In this document: positions 36,801-46,748 of the stretch, piece after piece
Layout of the letters: every line of letters starts with the position of its first letter
Numbering within the stretch: position 1 is the stretch's first letter
NCBI RefSeq assembly: GCF_000003815.2
Contig: NC_049981.1
Span: 18,587,041 to 18,651,040, forward strand
Length of the DNA stretch: 64,000 nt
Reading direction: 5' to 3'
DNA from: Branchiostoma floridae
Lineage: Eukaryota; Chordata; Leptocardii; Amphioxiformes; Branchiostomatidae
Notes under the pieces: generated by a model
What the model was told of the DNA's origin: nothing
Seen by the model: the letters and a program-made list of their open reading frames with translations, nothing else
Database searches by the model: none
Translations under genes and position numbers: made by a program

Positions 36801-37461
36801 ATTATTAACATCAAGGTCTACTACTCACAATCAACCACCCCACTCCACACTGTAATGTACATCCTACAAACTTTGGCTCTCAAAGCCGCAAAATAGAAAT
36901 TTTGTTGTAAAGCTTCAGATCAACCCGTACGCTCCACCAGACAGGTAAGAAACTTCAGGCACACCAGATGTGACAGCAGTGGTCAGCCTGTGAGGTCCCT
37001 AGCAAATGGAGGCCTGCTCCAATATACAATTAAAATGACACCCCATAGCTGCTGAGGACCCCTGACATACACCCTCTCAAATCAAAACTGCTCCACAGTG
37101 CTCAACTGATGGAAGTTTAAAAATTCCAGAAGAGGCTGGCAACATCAGCCCAAATGCCTTCATTCCAAATTGCCAAATGACATCCAGACTTTGCTGTGAA
37201 GGTTTGAAATTAATTCAACTCTTACCTTCCCATCTCAATCTGTGAAGAGAGGGCACTTAATGCAAAATGTTGGTAGTGGAATTTTGGGTACAACCAGACA
37301 ATCCATCCAAAGCAAAGCCTCACAAGAATTTGCAGAGCAAGCAGTATGTGGTCCAATAACAGAATTGACAACAACTTACATTCACCTCAGCACAACATGA
37401 ATACCGTGCAAGTTAGAGGTGCTTTGTCCATCAATCAACAGCTGAAAACTTTGTAGATTTA

Positions 37462-40109
37462 TCAGATGTTGTTGTTATCTTTGAGCAGTTCTTTTCTGGA
37501 GTGAGCATGCTGTAGTCCAGCCTTGTGAGCAGACTTTGTGGCCGTGACGTCAATCTCGGCATACGCAGTTGGGTCTCTCTCCCCGGGCGCACCCCCACCC
37601 AAGCTGTAGACGTCGAGGGACAGGTAGTTCAGCTGCTTTCTGATGTGTTCCGTAGACTTGGGGATGTTCATGTAGTTTGCTTCTGGCACAATGGCACCAT
37701 GCTGGTGGGATGAGGACGGCAGGTTCATATAGGTAGGTTCACTCTCCGGGACAGGCTGTATGTTCATGTAACTGTGCATGGCACACGAGCTTCCCGCCAT
37801 GCTTCTGGCAATGTCCAACCTCTGGGCAGCAGTTGGGTTGTGTGAGGGTGAGGTAGGTGGACTCATTGTGTCCGACTCTGTATTTTGCGTGCTAATGCTT
37901 ACTTGACTGCCCGATGACTCACTTTCTGACTCCGATATGCTGCCTTTCAGAATTTTACCTCTGTTCACCTTGCCGTATGATTTTCCATGTCTTGGACGTT
38001 CTATAGTGCAAGCTGAACCGTCGTGTTTCTTCTTTTTTCCCTTAAGAGGAAATTGTGAAACGTCTTCTTTGGTACATTTTTCCTGTGTGCCGGATGGAGG
38101 GTCCGTGTGTCGCCGCTGTAGAACTTCACCTGCGTGGGTCACCTCTGGATTCATTACTTCATAATTGAAAGTACTGTCAGTCGACTTTAACCTGGGTTTT
38201 GGACTAGCTGGGTCAGTATGGCAGCGCTCGCGATACTGACTAGCCTCAGCACTCTGATTTGGTGTCATTACTTCATACATCTGCGCAGCCTCTTTGACGG
38301 TGGTTCGTTTCGTTGGAGCACTTGACGCTCTCGTCAATTTTGGGGAGGAAGGGTCTGTTTCTGTTTCTCCTGACAAGATTCCATCCAAGTCAACCTGCAG
38401 CTGTTGTAGACGTGGTTTACCGGGAGACTTTTGAACTTTCTGGGCCATGTCCATGTAGGCTTCTCTTTTTTTAGAGTTATTGAGGCTGCCCCCAGTTGGC
38501 TTCTTTCCTTTTGAGTTATGACTTTTTTCGTAGTCTTCCATTTCTTTCAGAGTTGCCATAAGTTCGTACTGTTCTTTCACTGGGATGTCCTTCAAAGTAG
38601 ACTTCTGAACATCTTTATAAGCTGCAGTGAGTGATGGCACGTTTTGGTAGATATCAGCTGGAATATCAGAACTTGGTATCTCGCTTTTTCCTTTATTGGA
38701 AACTTCCATCACCTCGTACCCATTGCCTTTGTTTTGAGGGATAGTTAGACCATGTGTTCTGCGAATAAGCCCAGCAACATTTTCATATTCACCCTGCAAC
38801 TCCTTTGGCAGGACTTTCCTCTTCAAAGCTGGGGAGACCCCTTTGAAAGTTTCCATTGTTTTGTACTTGTCAGCAGCCTCAGAATCGTGTGAAACTTTTC
38901 TTCCAGGTAACGTGAAGAATTCTTTCTGAGATTCTCCTGATGAGGGACTCGTGTTAAGAAGACAGAAGGGATCTTTTTTCAAGATGGCTGGCTGCATGTC
39001 TTCATACGACATTGCCCCGAGAGCACCTTTAGGACAGACTTGATAGGTTTCTTCAACTACAGGAGTCTTGCCGAGAATAGCACCATATGTGTCAGCCATG
39101 GGCATGTCATCAAACTGGACATCCATCATTTCATAGTTTATGGGGGACTTTTCTGTTTGACCTCGAGCCTCCATGGTAAGGTGCTGTTGCTTCTGCTGTT
39201 GCCAGAATGGCAGGTTCTCATATTGTGGTCCATCTTCCTCCTCCCCCTCCTTGGCTGGATGCTGTATATGTGCTGGTACCATGCTCTCGTAACTTTCTGG
39301 TGTAACAGGCACATTCTTGCTGATGCTTCTTGGCTCCATTGCTTCATAGGACTCAGCTACATGTGTGCCTTCTGCTCCTTTGTGTCTTTCTAGCATTGCT
39401 GCCTCTTTTTCCATTGCTGGCTGCATGTCTTCATATGAGGACACTGGAACACCTTGACTCCTTGTTGCATGTTTTGCAGCTTCTTCAGCCTCTTTTTCTG
39501 CCTCTTGCTCTTTGAGGACCCTCTCCTTGAGAAGCTGCCATCTCTTCACTGCAACATTGTTGTAGATGTCTTCCTCTGCGGTGTCCTCCTGGCCAACGCT
39601 GCAGAGTTTTCTGGGTACCTGATAAAGTGGTTCCTGGATCAGACCCTCCTTGGGGAAGGATTTGGGGCTACTGCTGCCAGATGTCTCATCAGAGCTTGCC
39701 CTAGACAGGGGCCTGCCCTGACCTCTCCTGCCGACGGTGGGTGAGCACAGTTCACGAGGAACCTGATACCACTGCTCGGGACCATCCTTCCTGCCAACTG
39801 CACCACCAATGCTGTGTGAGCGCATGGGCTTCATCTGCAGATACGCCTTCAGACTGTGTTGTCTGACATGGCCTTGGTTTTCTGCTCCTTGCCCTGCCAT
39901 GGTGCCGTAAGTACCGATCATCCCCTCGTCTTCTACAATGGCGCTGTCACCTGTGACGGACCCTGGAGGAGTCATCATCTCGTACTGGCTGCCCCGGCCA
40001 GATTCTGATGATGGGACGGGTGATGCAGGTGAGGTTATCCTCTGCTCTTTCTCATCACCTTGCTTCAGCTTGTCAGGATCATCTTCCATATCCCCACATT
40101 CTGAGGCAT
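37462..40109 (-). CDS. DOK7: Dok-7 terminal exon: IRS-like tail with repeated YxxM and YxN motifs
   Basis: 882 codons without interruption, then TGA. Carries 14 YxxM (YEMM, YGTM, YLQM, YEDM, YEAM, YESM, YKTM, YEVM, YELM, YMDM and repeats), 7 YxN (YNNV, YENL, YENV, YQNV, YMNI, YMNL, YMNI) and two YQVPR sites. YxxM is the known PI3-kinase p85 SH2 ligand and YxN the GRB2 ligand. The spacing is irregular and most motifs are followed by Pro or acidic residues. One Lys/Glu-rich helix (KERVLKEQEAEKEAEEAAK) interrupts the disordered chain. Confidence 0.92.
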
Positions 40110-43100
40110 CTGTGGTGAAACAGAACATGTCACACAATGTTTAGGTATGAATAGACATTACTTTCTTCAACATAGACAGCAGTTGAACCTCTTCAAGTGT
40201 TTTTAGTTCATTGGGCATCAGAAGGGTGACAGCTGAAACACAATATGTCAAAACAATTAATCATGCCAAATCATATACCCTGTGATGGTTACCAAAGAAT
40301 GCCTTGATTCAATTGATTGTTTGAAACCTACCTTCTTCATCATCACTGTTATCTTTCTTCAATGTTCCATCAGAGCATTCAAACACTTCATCTGCAGTGT
40401 CTGGATCTGGTGACTGTATCAACAAAGAGATAGTTGTCATCAATACTAAAACTCTGATTTCCCTTAGATATCTGTTAATAAATGAACCATTTGAAATTCA
40501 CACTTGTACAAGTAACCGGTGCAATGGCCTAGTGGGTAGAGTGTTCGCCTTGCATTCGGTAGGTCGTGAGTTCGATCCCCGGCCAAGTCATACCAAAGAC
40601 TCTAAAAATGGTACATGCTGCTTTCTCTGCTTAGCACTCAGCACTTAAGAGGAAGAGTATGGAAGTTAAACACACATCACTACCAGCGGACCAGCCCCCT
40701 GCTGCAGTGGCTTGCACATGTGTGGCCCAAGGGCTTCGAAGTGGAGATGGGCGCCACCCTACGCGTCTGTAGATGCATGGGCAAACTTTAACTTTAACTT
40801 TTAACAAGGCCAAGACTATCAGCTCTCTCCACTCCTTGTGATCTAAAATAATAGATGCCAAGGACTTAATAGGATTAGTCCTAAGGCCTTTGTTTCGACA
40901 TAAAGCACCAATAGTCTTAAACATATACACTGTATATACCTGCCTTTATGCTTGCCGTGATCTAACTTTGCAGAAGGGAGAAAATGGACTGTACATGTTT
41001 GCAGTGGTTTTAATTTGGGATAGTGCTATTGTCACATAATGTACAGTAATAGAAACACCATGGTGAAACGGTCACTGCAAAAGCTGTGAACAAAAAAACA
41101 GCACAAAAATTTGAAGATTTACAGTGCAACATTAGGAGCACAACAAATCAAGTACCAACCTTGCGTTTGTCAGGGTCTGTAGAGAAGCTGGCAGTGTCGA
41201 TAGCTGAGTCTGTGAGGCTCTTCATGTCACTAAGTGAGGATGCTCCGTCACTTCCGATCTCCATGTAGTCTGAGGAGATGGTGTCTCTCCTGTGACTTTG
41301 GTCATCCTGGCCCTGGCTTGGCACAGCCGGAATCTGAGGCACAAAACAGTTGATATATGTTACAACTCAGAATGGTCCAGTGGCTAGATCAACAGACTTG
41401 TCATGAGTCTGAGAGGTTACACGTTTGATTCCTGGTGTTCCTGGCTAGACGCTGTGTCTGTAGGAAAGGCACTCAATACAACCTTCATTACTCACCCAAT
41501 TGTAAAAATGGGTACCTGAGATAAGTTGGAGGGCTATAAGGTGGTAGAAGGGAGGGGTGGGCTCTGCTTTCCAACACAGTGCCCTAGACAGTGTGGATAA
41601 TACCTTATAAGATGCCTATATCTTAACCTTAACCATCACCTCCACCTACACTATAAAAGAAAGTGTCCTAGAAAATGCATTTCAGTCATCAAAAAAATAT
41701 CTGGAAGTGAAATGATCCATCATGGCCATTTGTGACTCACCTTTTCTGCCAGTTTGGTCAGATTCTTTGGCACATCATAGTTGACAGCTCCCACGGACGG
41801 AGTCCTACTGTCTACCTTAAGTGGAAGGTCCTCCTCAGATGACATAGCAAATGGCTGATCTGGGGCATCTTGACTCTGTGACATTGGTCTGACGATACCG
41901 ATCTCTGCATGGTGCATACGCGGGGTGTCGTAAAGTTCTTTTGCCTTGTTTGGCGTGTCGTACAGGTGCTTGGGACTGCTGCTGGTGCTTCTGTTGCTGT
42001 CCTGGTCTCTGTGTCGATCTTCGTACGACTTCCTACTGAAATTTCTTCTCAGGACTGGGCTGGAGCTATCTGAGGCGAGTTCTGTGGCGTGTCCGTAGGA
42101 GGCACCGCTGGATGCTGAGGAAAGGCTCAGGGAGTCTTCTGAACATCCCAGATATCTGGTGTAGATGCCCTCTGAAGCAACAGACTCTGAAAAATAGTGA
42201 TCACAACATGACTTTGTGCTCAGACCCATATTTCATATTAGGAAGCATCAATTTTTGTTCAAACTCCTTGATTCTACTAAGAACATCAAGCAGTTGTCTG
42301 AGACAGCGAATATGCTCCATGAATTTTCTAATATCTTAAACATACATACGTGCAACAAATGAGAGAGAAACAATGCACAGCTTTCATACAAATACAAGGA
42401 CAGCAAGACAAAACTAACGTTCAAACTGGGAAAGGACAAAGACTACATACAAAAGATTCTAGCTACACCAACTAGAGGAGAACAAAGTACAAGCAGATTA
42501 TTAGCAAGACTTTGACCATCTGACAAATGCAAATATTGACAATCCTTGCACTTTCCATGTAAGTTATCTCTACCATTTTACTTCTGTAAAAACATTTTGT
42601 GAAGAGGATGAAAAGCCAGATGCTAGTTTGATTAGATGGAAATGGATTTGTGCAATGTTGTGATGTGGTCTCCCTCCTACAACCTAGGTAAGTGTCGAGC
42701 CGTCTACTTGCTGCAGACAAGATCAAGCTATTATATTTTTATAATCAGAAGTATTCTTTACATACAAAGTAATGTACTGAGCATCTGGTTCCACATATTG
42801 CATTCCCTCCAAATTCTCTACTCAACCATACTTTTACTTTAGGATTGATTTTATTTGGATTGATGAATATTAGGTAGAGACTCAGTTAAATAATCATTAC
42901 GTTTTATTTTCTTGAGATATTTTACAATATGTATGAAATACTTGCCAGAGTCGACTTACAGGCTTGTGCCATTTGACTTGTTTTAGACTGTAAAAATAGT
43001 CAACACTACATGTACATGACATTCATGCATGGAAGTAATATATGCTCAGCACACGCACCCAGTACATTTACTATTATATGTAAAGAATTGTTTTAGATTT

Positions 43101-46100
43101 TTCTGTTCTCGGCTGGTTACCTTGGTGACCTGTGAGCCACCTGTGGTGGGCGGGAGATACGGTAACCCGTGGCGACACCCCTGTCAAGCACAGGTCAGAG
43201 TTCAAAGTGTCACTCACTGAGGTCTCAGATGTAAGACTACATTGAATGTCACTTTGAGGTCTAAAACAAGATAAGCAATAAATAAACTGACCTAATGTCA
43301 AACACATATACAAAACATAAAAGACATTAACAGTCACAGAAAAATCATTCTTTTGCTACTTTGATTAATCAATTTCTTTTCCGTTGGGTTGACAAGATCA
43401 TAGATTTTCATTGTGCCCACAAGGTTGATCGAAAGTTAATTAAAACATTGGTAACAAATGCATTGTCAATATTGGTCTAGATTATTCAACCTAAAGTAAT
43501 GTTTGGTTACAGTCACATGTTCCAACTGACATTTGGAAATACTGTGTTGTTCAAGAACGATAAGGAAATGAAACAACAATGTACTTCATGTATTTTGGTT
43601 GTTAAAGAACATGTGCTGAATAAGTGAAAAATATGAAAACTAAGTCTACTTCACAAAAGGGTTGGCAAACTGCACACAATCTGGCCATCAGTTCAATTGT
43701 CATTTTCAGGACAGCAAATCAAACTTCATGGCGCATTTTTTATTAAAACACTGTCATAAACAATTGAAAAACATCTGGTCATCTCATGCAGTACCCTTTC
43801 AATCATCCAAAATAGAAGTTTAATAGTATAGTTTTTCGAGGAAACTAACATGAACATAAAAACTATTAATACCAACAACATTTAATCTATTTTCCACTTG
43901 TAGGACATCTGGTCCTCTTTGTAGTTGCCAATAAGCCCATGATATAAGGAGCCCTGGGGTTTCTAGAGTTTTCACAGAGGACTTCGCCAAGCCCCAGGAT
44001 GGCTGGATGTGGCATGCTCTCCTTCATTTTCGTCATCTTTGTGCCTGTCCTTACCTTAGGGTGTACGGGTAAGTTAGTATAGCTTATAACATTAGCTCAC
44101 CTTTATCCGGGGGAAACCTATATCTTTTATTTCTAAAAACAGGGTAATAAGGGATAACAAGTCAACAGACGGTGGTTTCAAACTGCAAATATTGAAAATA
44201 TGGCAGTTTTATATTGAAAATATTGCAGTTTGAGATCACTGCCCGTCGACTTAATATCCTTAAACACCCTGTTTTAAAGAACGGAAATAAGTTACCTCAC
44301 GGAAAAAGCTGAACTATTGTTATAGTTTGTTTTAACCCTTTTTCCTTTATGCTATGCTCAGCATAAGCAGCTGGGCTGTAGATTTGACTTGACAGAACAG
44401 ATGTTGTTACAGCACTGACGTAGGCTTTGGCTATGCACTTGAACTTCTGACTTTTCTGATTGTCACAATTTTGGGGGGGAGAAGTTCCAAAGCTTTAAGG
44501 TTCCTTTGTAAGTTTGTGGAGGATGATTTCAATTGGAAGTACAGTGTTGAAATCTTGGGATTTAGGTTTCAGCGAATCCCAAAACTCTGTCATATGGCAA
44601 TGCACTGAAGTCCTCAAATCCTTTTCCTTTCTTTTGTCCATCAGACACAGAGTACTACAACTACTACGATGAACTGGCCCAAAGCATCTGTACGGCTGCC
44701 TCCAGCCGTCCAGCATATGTCTTTGCACTACGTCGGGACTGTCAGGGGACTGCCCCCACCTGCAATGATATCTGCCGGTCTGCCCGAGCAGATATGAGGG
44801 CAGCAATCAACAACCAAGCAAGGTATTTTCGGGGGGTGGGGAGAGTTCTTTGAAAACCTAATATATAAGTAGCACAAGTGCCATACCTCATTTTCAATTT
44901 CTGTTTCAAATCTACCCAGCAGCCTTTAATCTGTGTCACTTGATGTTTCAAAACTAATAATTAAGCGGACTCTCTCTTTCCCTCTGCAGTGTTGCTGAGT
45001 GCTTTGATGCTGTGCACGTCACCAAGAATCGGCCGTCACTTCTACCCAACCCCACCGGCCTCCAGCCTGATGCTGGCAGAGTTGGCCTGGTGACATATCG
45101 CTACCACCAGGGCGGCTGCAGCTGGAGACCCAACCACTGCGGACCCAACTACTGTTGCTGCCGGATGCGCTAATAATTCTTCTGGTACAACACTTCTGTT
45201 AGAGAGTTGCAAGTCAGTGCAACATCACTTAGATTTACCTCAGACATATTATCAATAAAGCATTATGCATGAAAGCTGAAGGCTAATCTTTGTCCGTAGT
45301 CTATTTCGTTATTCTAAGGATGCAATATTCTTCTGGCATGGTTGCTCCAAAGGCTAACACTTGCCAAGAACTGGCATTAAAAAAGTCTTTCAAGGAAATA
45401 CCAACCAAAATTGTTAAAAATTCATTGAAAAGAAAACTTTTCATTGTGAATGTCATTTCATGATGTAACTGTTTTTGTTGTACTGTTTTTCATCCATAAA
45501 TCAAAAGAAGCTATACATGGGATGCTGGAAGAATGTTAAGGGATGAGAATCTCGTATCATGGAAAGGCATTAACTGAACACATCCTACCACAAGTACATC
45601 TCGGTATTGTAATGTTCTTTTGTCGGAAGTAGTAGCCAGGGACCAATGGTTAAAGTTACAGTAATGCAACATATACTTGCAGTTGCACATTACCTGTGCT
45701 GGGATGATGTGAGAGAGAACCCCGCAGGTCCATACGGGGAGGGGGGACTCCACTGGCCACACAGTTGAACAGCATCTGTAGGCTGTCTGCCTCTTCAGTG
45801 TGGATATAGAACAGTCCTGACCCTGAGGTGGTAAACAGGCAATATGTTCATATCAACTTTGTGACAGAAAATCATCACTTCTTGCCCGCATGCTTGTGTT
45901 GAGCCTTTGCAGTCTGGAGTCATGATGGCTCCATATATATCCCTGCCCCTCATTGGCTGGATCAAGGCCAGTGTCATCCTTAAGGGTGTCAATATAGGTT
46001 GTTACTGGTCTTCCTGGCTTTCTCTTTCCATTACTGGTCTTCCTGGCTTTCTCTTTCCATGTTTTGAGCCAAGAGCACCAAGGCAGTCACAGTTTTATCT

Positions 46101-46748
46101 CTGCTCTTAAGGTTGCATCCTGCTGAGTGCATCATGCGTTTAGATATCTTTAGATATTTCTTTTCATTGTGACAGATTTATGTGACCTGGCAAAACTATG
46201 TTACCTTTCCCACACTTGGAGCCTGCCTCGAAGCTGAAGCCTCCGGCAATGGCGCCATACCGCCGTATCCCCTGTAACTGCCAGCACCACAGTAACTTGG
46301 GAGGGACGCCGTGTGTGAGGCAGAAGTAGTTGGAGTAGAAGTGGAGCATGGCCGGACCGGTGGGGAACTTACTGCCAGAGGGAATCACCACGGGAAAGCG
46401 CCAGGCTGGAGGAAGGCAAAACATCTTAGCTTATGATTATTTTTCAAATTTCAGCATCAAATGTGAGGGCAACATTGTACCTTAAGTTATTACAAAAGGT
46501 ATATGACTTAGCGATACCTTCTCCTATGGTAGAACGAATCTTGAGCTCCCAAACCAGCATCTTCTCTCTGCTCTCAAACGCCAGCAGTAAGACACGCTGC
46601 TGGCAGATAATGGCCATAACATTGCTGACTCCCTCCACAACAAGGCCCGACTCAATGCCACAGAAGTCCTCCAAGGAATGGGTGGCCTTTTCTTTCCCAT
46701 CTTTGTTCTTATCTGCCCGGTCCTTGTACAACGTCATAGACAGGCGGT
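37462..46748 (-). CDS. DOK7: Dok-7 adaptor (PH-PTB) with giant IRS-like tyrosine-motif tail; 5' end missing
   Basis: In vertebrates DOK7 binds and activates the receptor kinase MuSK at the neuromuscular junction. CDS joins 46518-46748, 46205-46405, 45694-45822, 43121-43180, 41741-42186, 41160-41333, 40332-40413 and 37462-40109, giving 1323 visible residues in one consistent frame. The PH part (LYKDR, SLEDFCGIESGL, EGVSNVMAIICQQ) and the PTB part (GPAMLHFYSNYFCL, WQLQGIRRYGAIAGGFSFEA) follow human DOK7 closely. Crk-type sites YDTP (twice), YDVP and YQVP (twice) match the human YQVP/YDTP pair. The last exon adds 14 YxxM and 7 YxN motifs, unlike the 504 aa human protein. The first PH strand(s) and start codon were not located; the visible exon begins mid-codon. 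Confidence 0.9.
40332..40413 (-). CDS. DOK7: Dok-7 short acidic exon
   Basis: 27 codons: SPDPDTADEVFECSDGTLKK, then DNSDDEE. Clean ACAG acceptor and GTAGGT donor; phase matches both neighbours. Confidence 0.85.
40508..40800 (+). repeat. tRNA-derived SINE
   Basis: Box A TGGCCTAGTGGGTAGAG and box B GGTCGTGAGTTCGATCC with tRNA-like spacing, followed by about 200 bases of unrelated body and a TTTAACTTTAACTT tail. Lies in the Dok-7 intron between 40414 and 41159. Not a functional tRNA: no cloverleaf 3' half. Confidence 0.75.
41160..41333 (-). CDS. DOK7: Dok-7 exon, Ser/Asp-rich
   Basis: 58 codons, phase 0 at both ends: SSDYMEIGSDGASSLSDMKS, then TDSAIDTASFS, reminiscent of the DSGIATGSHSS stretch of human DOK7. 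Confidence 0.85.
41369..41605 (+). repeat. Second tRNA-derived SINE family, copy 1
   Basis: AATGGTCCAGTGGCTAGATC (box A) and GAGGTTACACGTTTGATTCC (box B), then a body containing ATGGGTACCTGAGATAAG and CAGTGCCCTAGACAGTGTGG. A second copy is at 57318-57540. Confidence 0.7.
41741..42186 (-). CDS. DOK7: Dok-7 exon with YDTP/YDVP (Crk-type) sites
   Basis: Ser-rich, 148 codons. Contains HLYDTPNKAKELYDTPRMHH and VNYDVPKNL. Human DOK7 carries a YDTPRSLC site in the comparable region, known to recruit Crk/CrkL when phosphorylated. The donor is GTGAGT. Confidence 0.9.
43121..43180 (-). CDS. DOK7: Dok-7 small linker exon (acceptor uncertain)
   Basis: 20 residues, GVSPRVTVSPAHHRWLTGHQ, between the PTB domain and the tyrosine-rich region. 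Phase 1 to phase 1 is required by its neighbours and is met. An upstream acceptor at 43217 also keeps the frame and would add 12 residues (43121-43216). Either or both may be used. Confidence 0.6.
43943..43948 (+). promoter_or_regulatory. TATA box of the nested secreted-protein gene
   Basis: TATAAG, 51 bases before the ATG, with CCAAT at 43928-43932. Position allows a short 5'UTR of about 25 bases. Confidence 0.55.
43999..45173 (+). CDS. Secreted cysteine-rich protein, uncharacterised; nested in a Dok-7 intron
   Basis: CDS joins 43999-44068, 44645-44822 and 44990-45173 (phases 1 and 2, all GT/AG), giving 143 aa. Residues 6-21 are a hydrophobic signal peptide, cleaved near 21-23. The mature chain has ten cysteines (39, 56, 63, 67, 87, 126, 133, 138, 139, 140), an even number that allows full disulfide pairing. 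Recognisable blocks are YYNYYDELAQSIC, AYVFALRRDC, TCNDICRSA, GLVTYRYH and the end GCSWRPNHCGPNYCCCRMR. I recall similar CGPN-CCC-ended secreted proteins in molluscs, but know no assigned function and no named domain. It has its own TATA box and an AATAAA at 45254, and lies antisense between two Dok-7 exons. Confidence 0.88.
44094..44314. repeat. MITE family B, copy 1
   Basis: Starts AGCTCACCTTTATCC and ends with the inverted GGAAAAAGCTGAAC. Inside, AACAGGGTAATAAGGGATA and CCCTGTTTTAAA pair, and GGTGGTTTCAAACTGC faces GTTTGAGATCAC. Sits in intron 1 of the nested gene. Confidence 0.7.
44990..45173 (+). CDS. Exon 3 of the nested gene: C-terminal cysteine cluster
   Basis: Encodes six of the ten mature cysteines, including the CGPNYCCC cluster near the end. 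It is GC-rich relative to both flanks and uses a CTCTGCAG acceptor after a long pyrimidine tract. Confidence 0.88.
45254..45259 (+). terminator. Poly(A) signal of the nested gene
   Basis: AATAAA, 80 bases after the stop codon, on the plus strand. Confidence 0.7.
45694..45822 (-). CDS. DOK7: Dok-7 exon: end of the PTB domain
   Basis: SGLFYIHTEEADSLQMLFNC then VASGVPPPR. Matches the C-terminal helix of the human PTB domain (ISFLFDCIVRGISP). Phase 1 at both ends. Confidence 0.9.
46002..46059. repeat. 29 bp perfect tandem duplication
   Basis: TTACTGGTCTTCCTGGCTTT followed by CTCTTTCCA, repeated twice. Confidence 0.92.
46205..46405 (-). CDS. DOK7: Dok-7 exon: first half of the PTB domain
   Basis: WRFPVVIPSGSKFPTGPAML, then CLTHGVPPKLLWCWQLQGIRRYGAIAGGF and GSKCGKG. 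Corresponds to human SGPATLHLCND and LRRYGAVPSGFIFEGGTRCG, which includes the phosphotyrosine-binding Arg. Confidence 0.93.
46518..46748 (-). CDS. DOK7: Dok-7 exon: most of the PH domain
   Basis: Begins with the last two bases of a codon, then RLSMTLYKDRADKNK, SLEDFCGIESGLVVEGV, MAIICQQRVLLLAFESREKM and IRSTIGE. Aligns with human DOK7 from LMLVYKDK to IRYALGE. The N-terminal PH strands (human VEGQVKLRDGKKWKSRW) must be on upstream exons. Confidence 0.93.

Larger units (their letters stand above)
30636..37461. other. 3' flanks of CSGALNACT (plus) and Dok-7 (minus), converging
   Basis: Convergent gene ends; no coding exon seen. Probably includes both 3'UTRs. Minus-strand AATAAA hexamers at 35729-35734 and 33876-33881 are candidate Dok-7 poly(A) signals; neither is proven. 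A transposon lies at 33221-33800 and a 33 bp tandem duplication at 30849-30914. Confidence 0.5.

Noticed and set aside
37937-39744. Plus-strand frames of 75-117 codons antisense to the Dok-7 tail exon
   Set aside because: Shadows of the real minus-strand coding sequence.
40508-40590. Possible tRNA gene
   Set aside because: Has box A and B but no acceptor-stem pairing or 3' half; the long body and tail mark it as a SINE.
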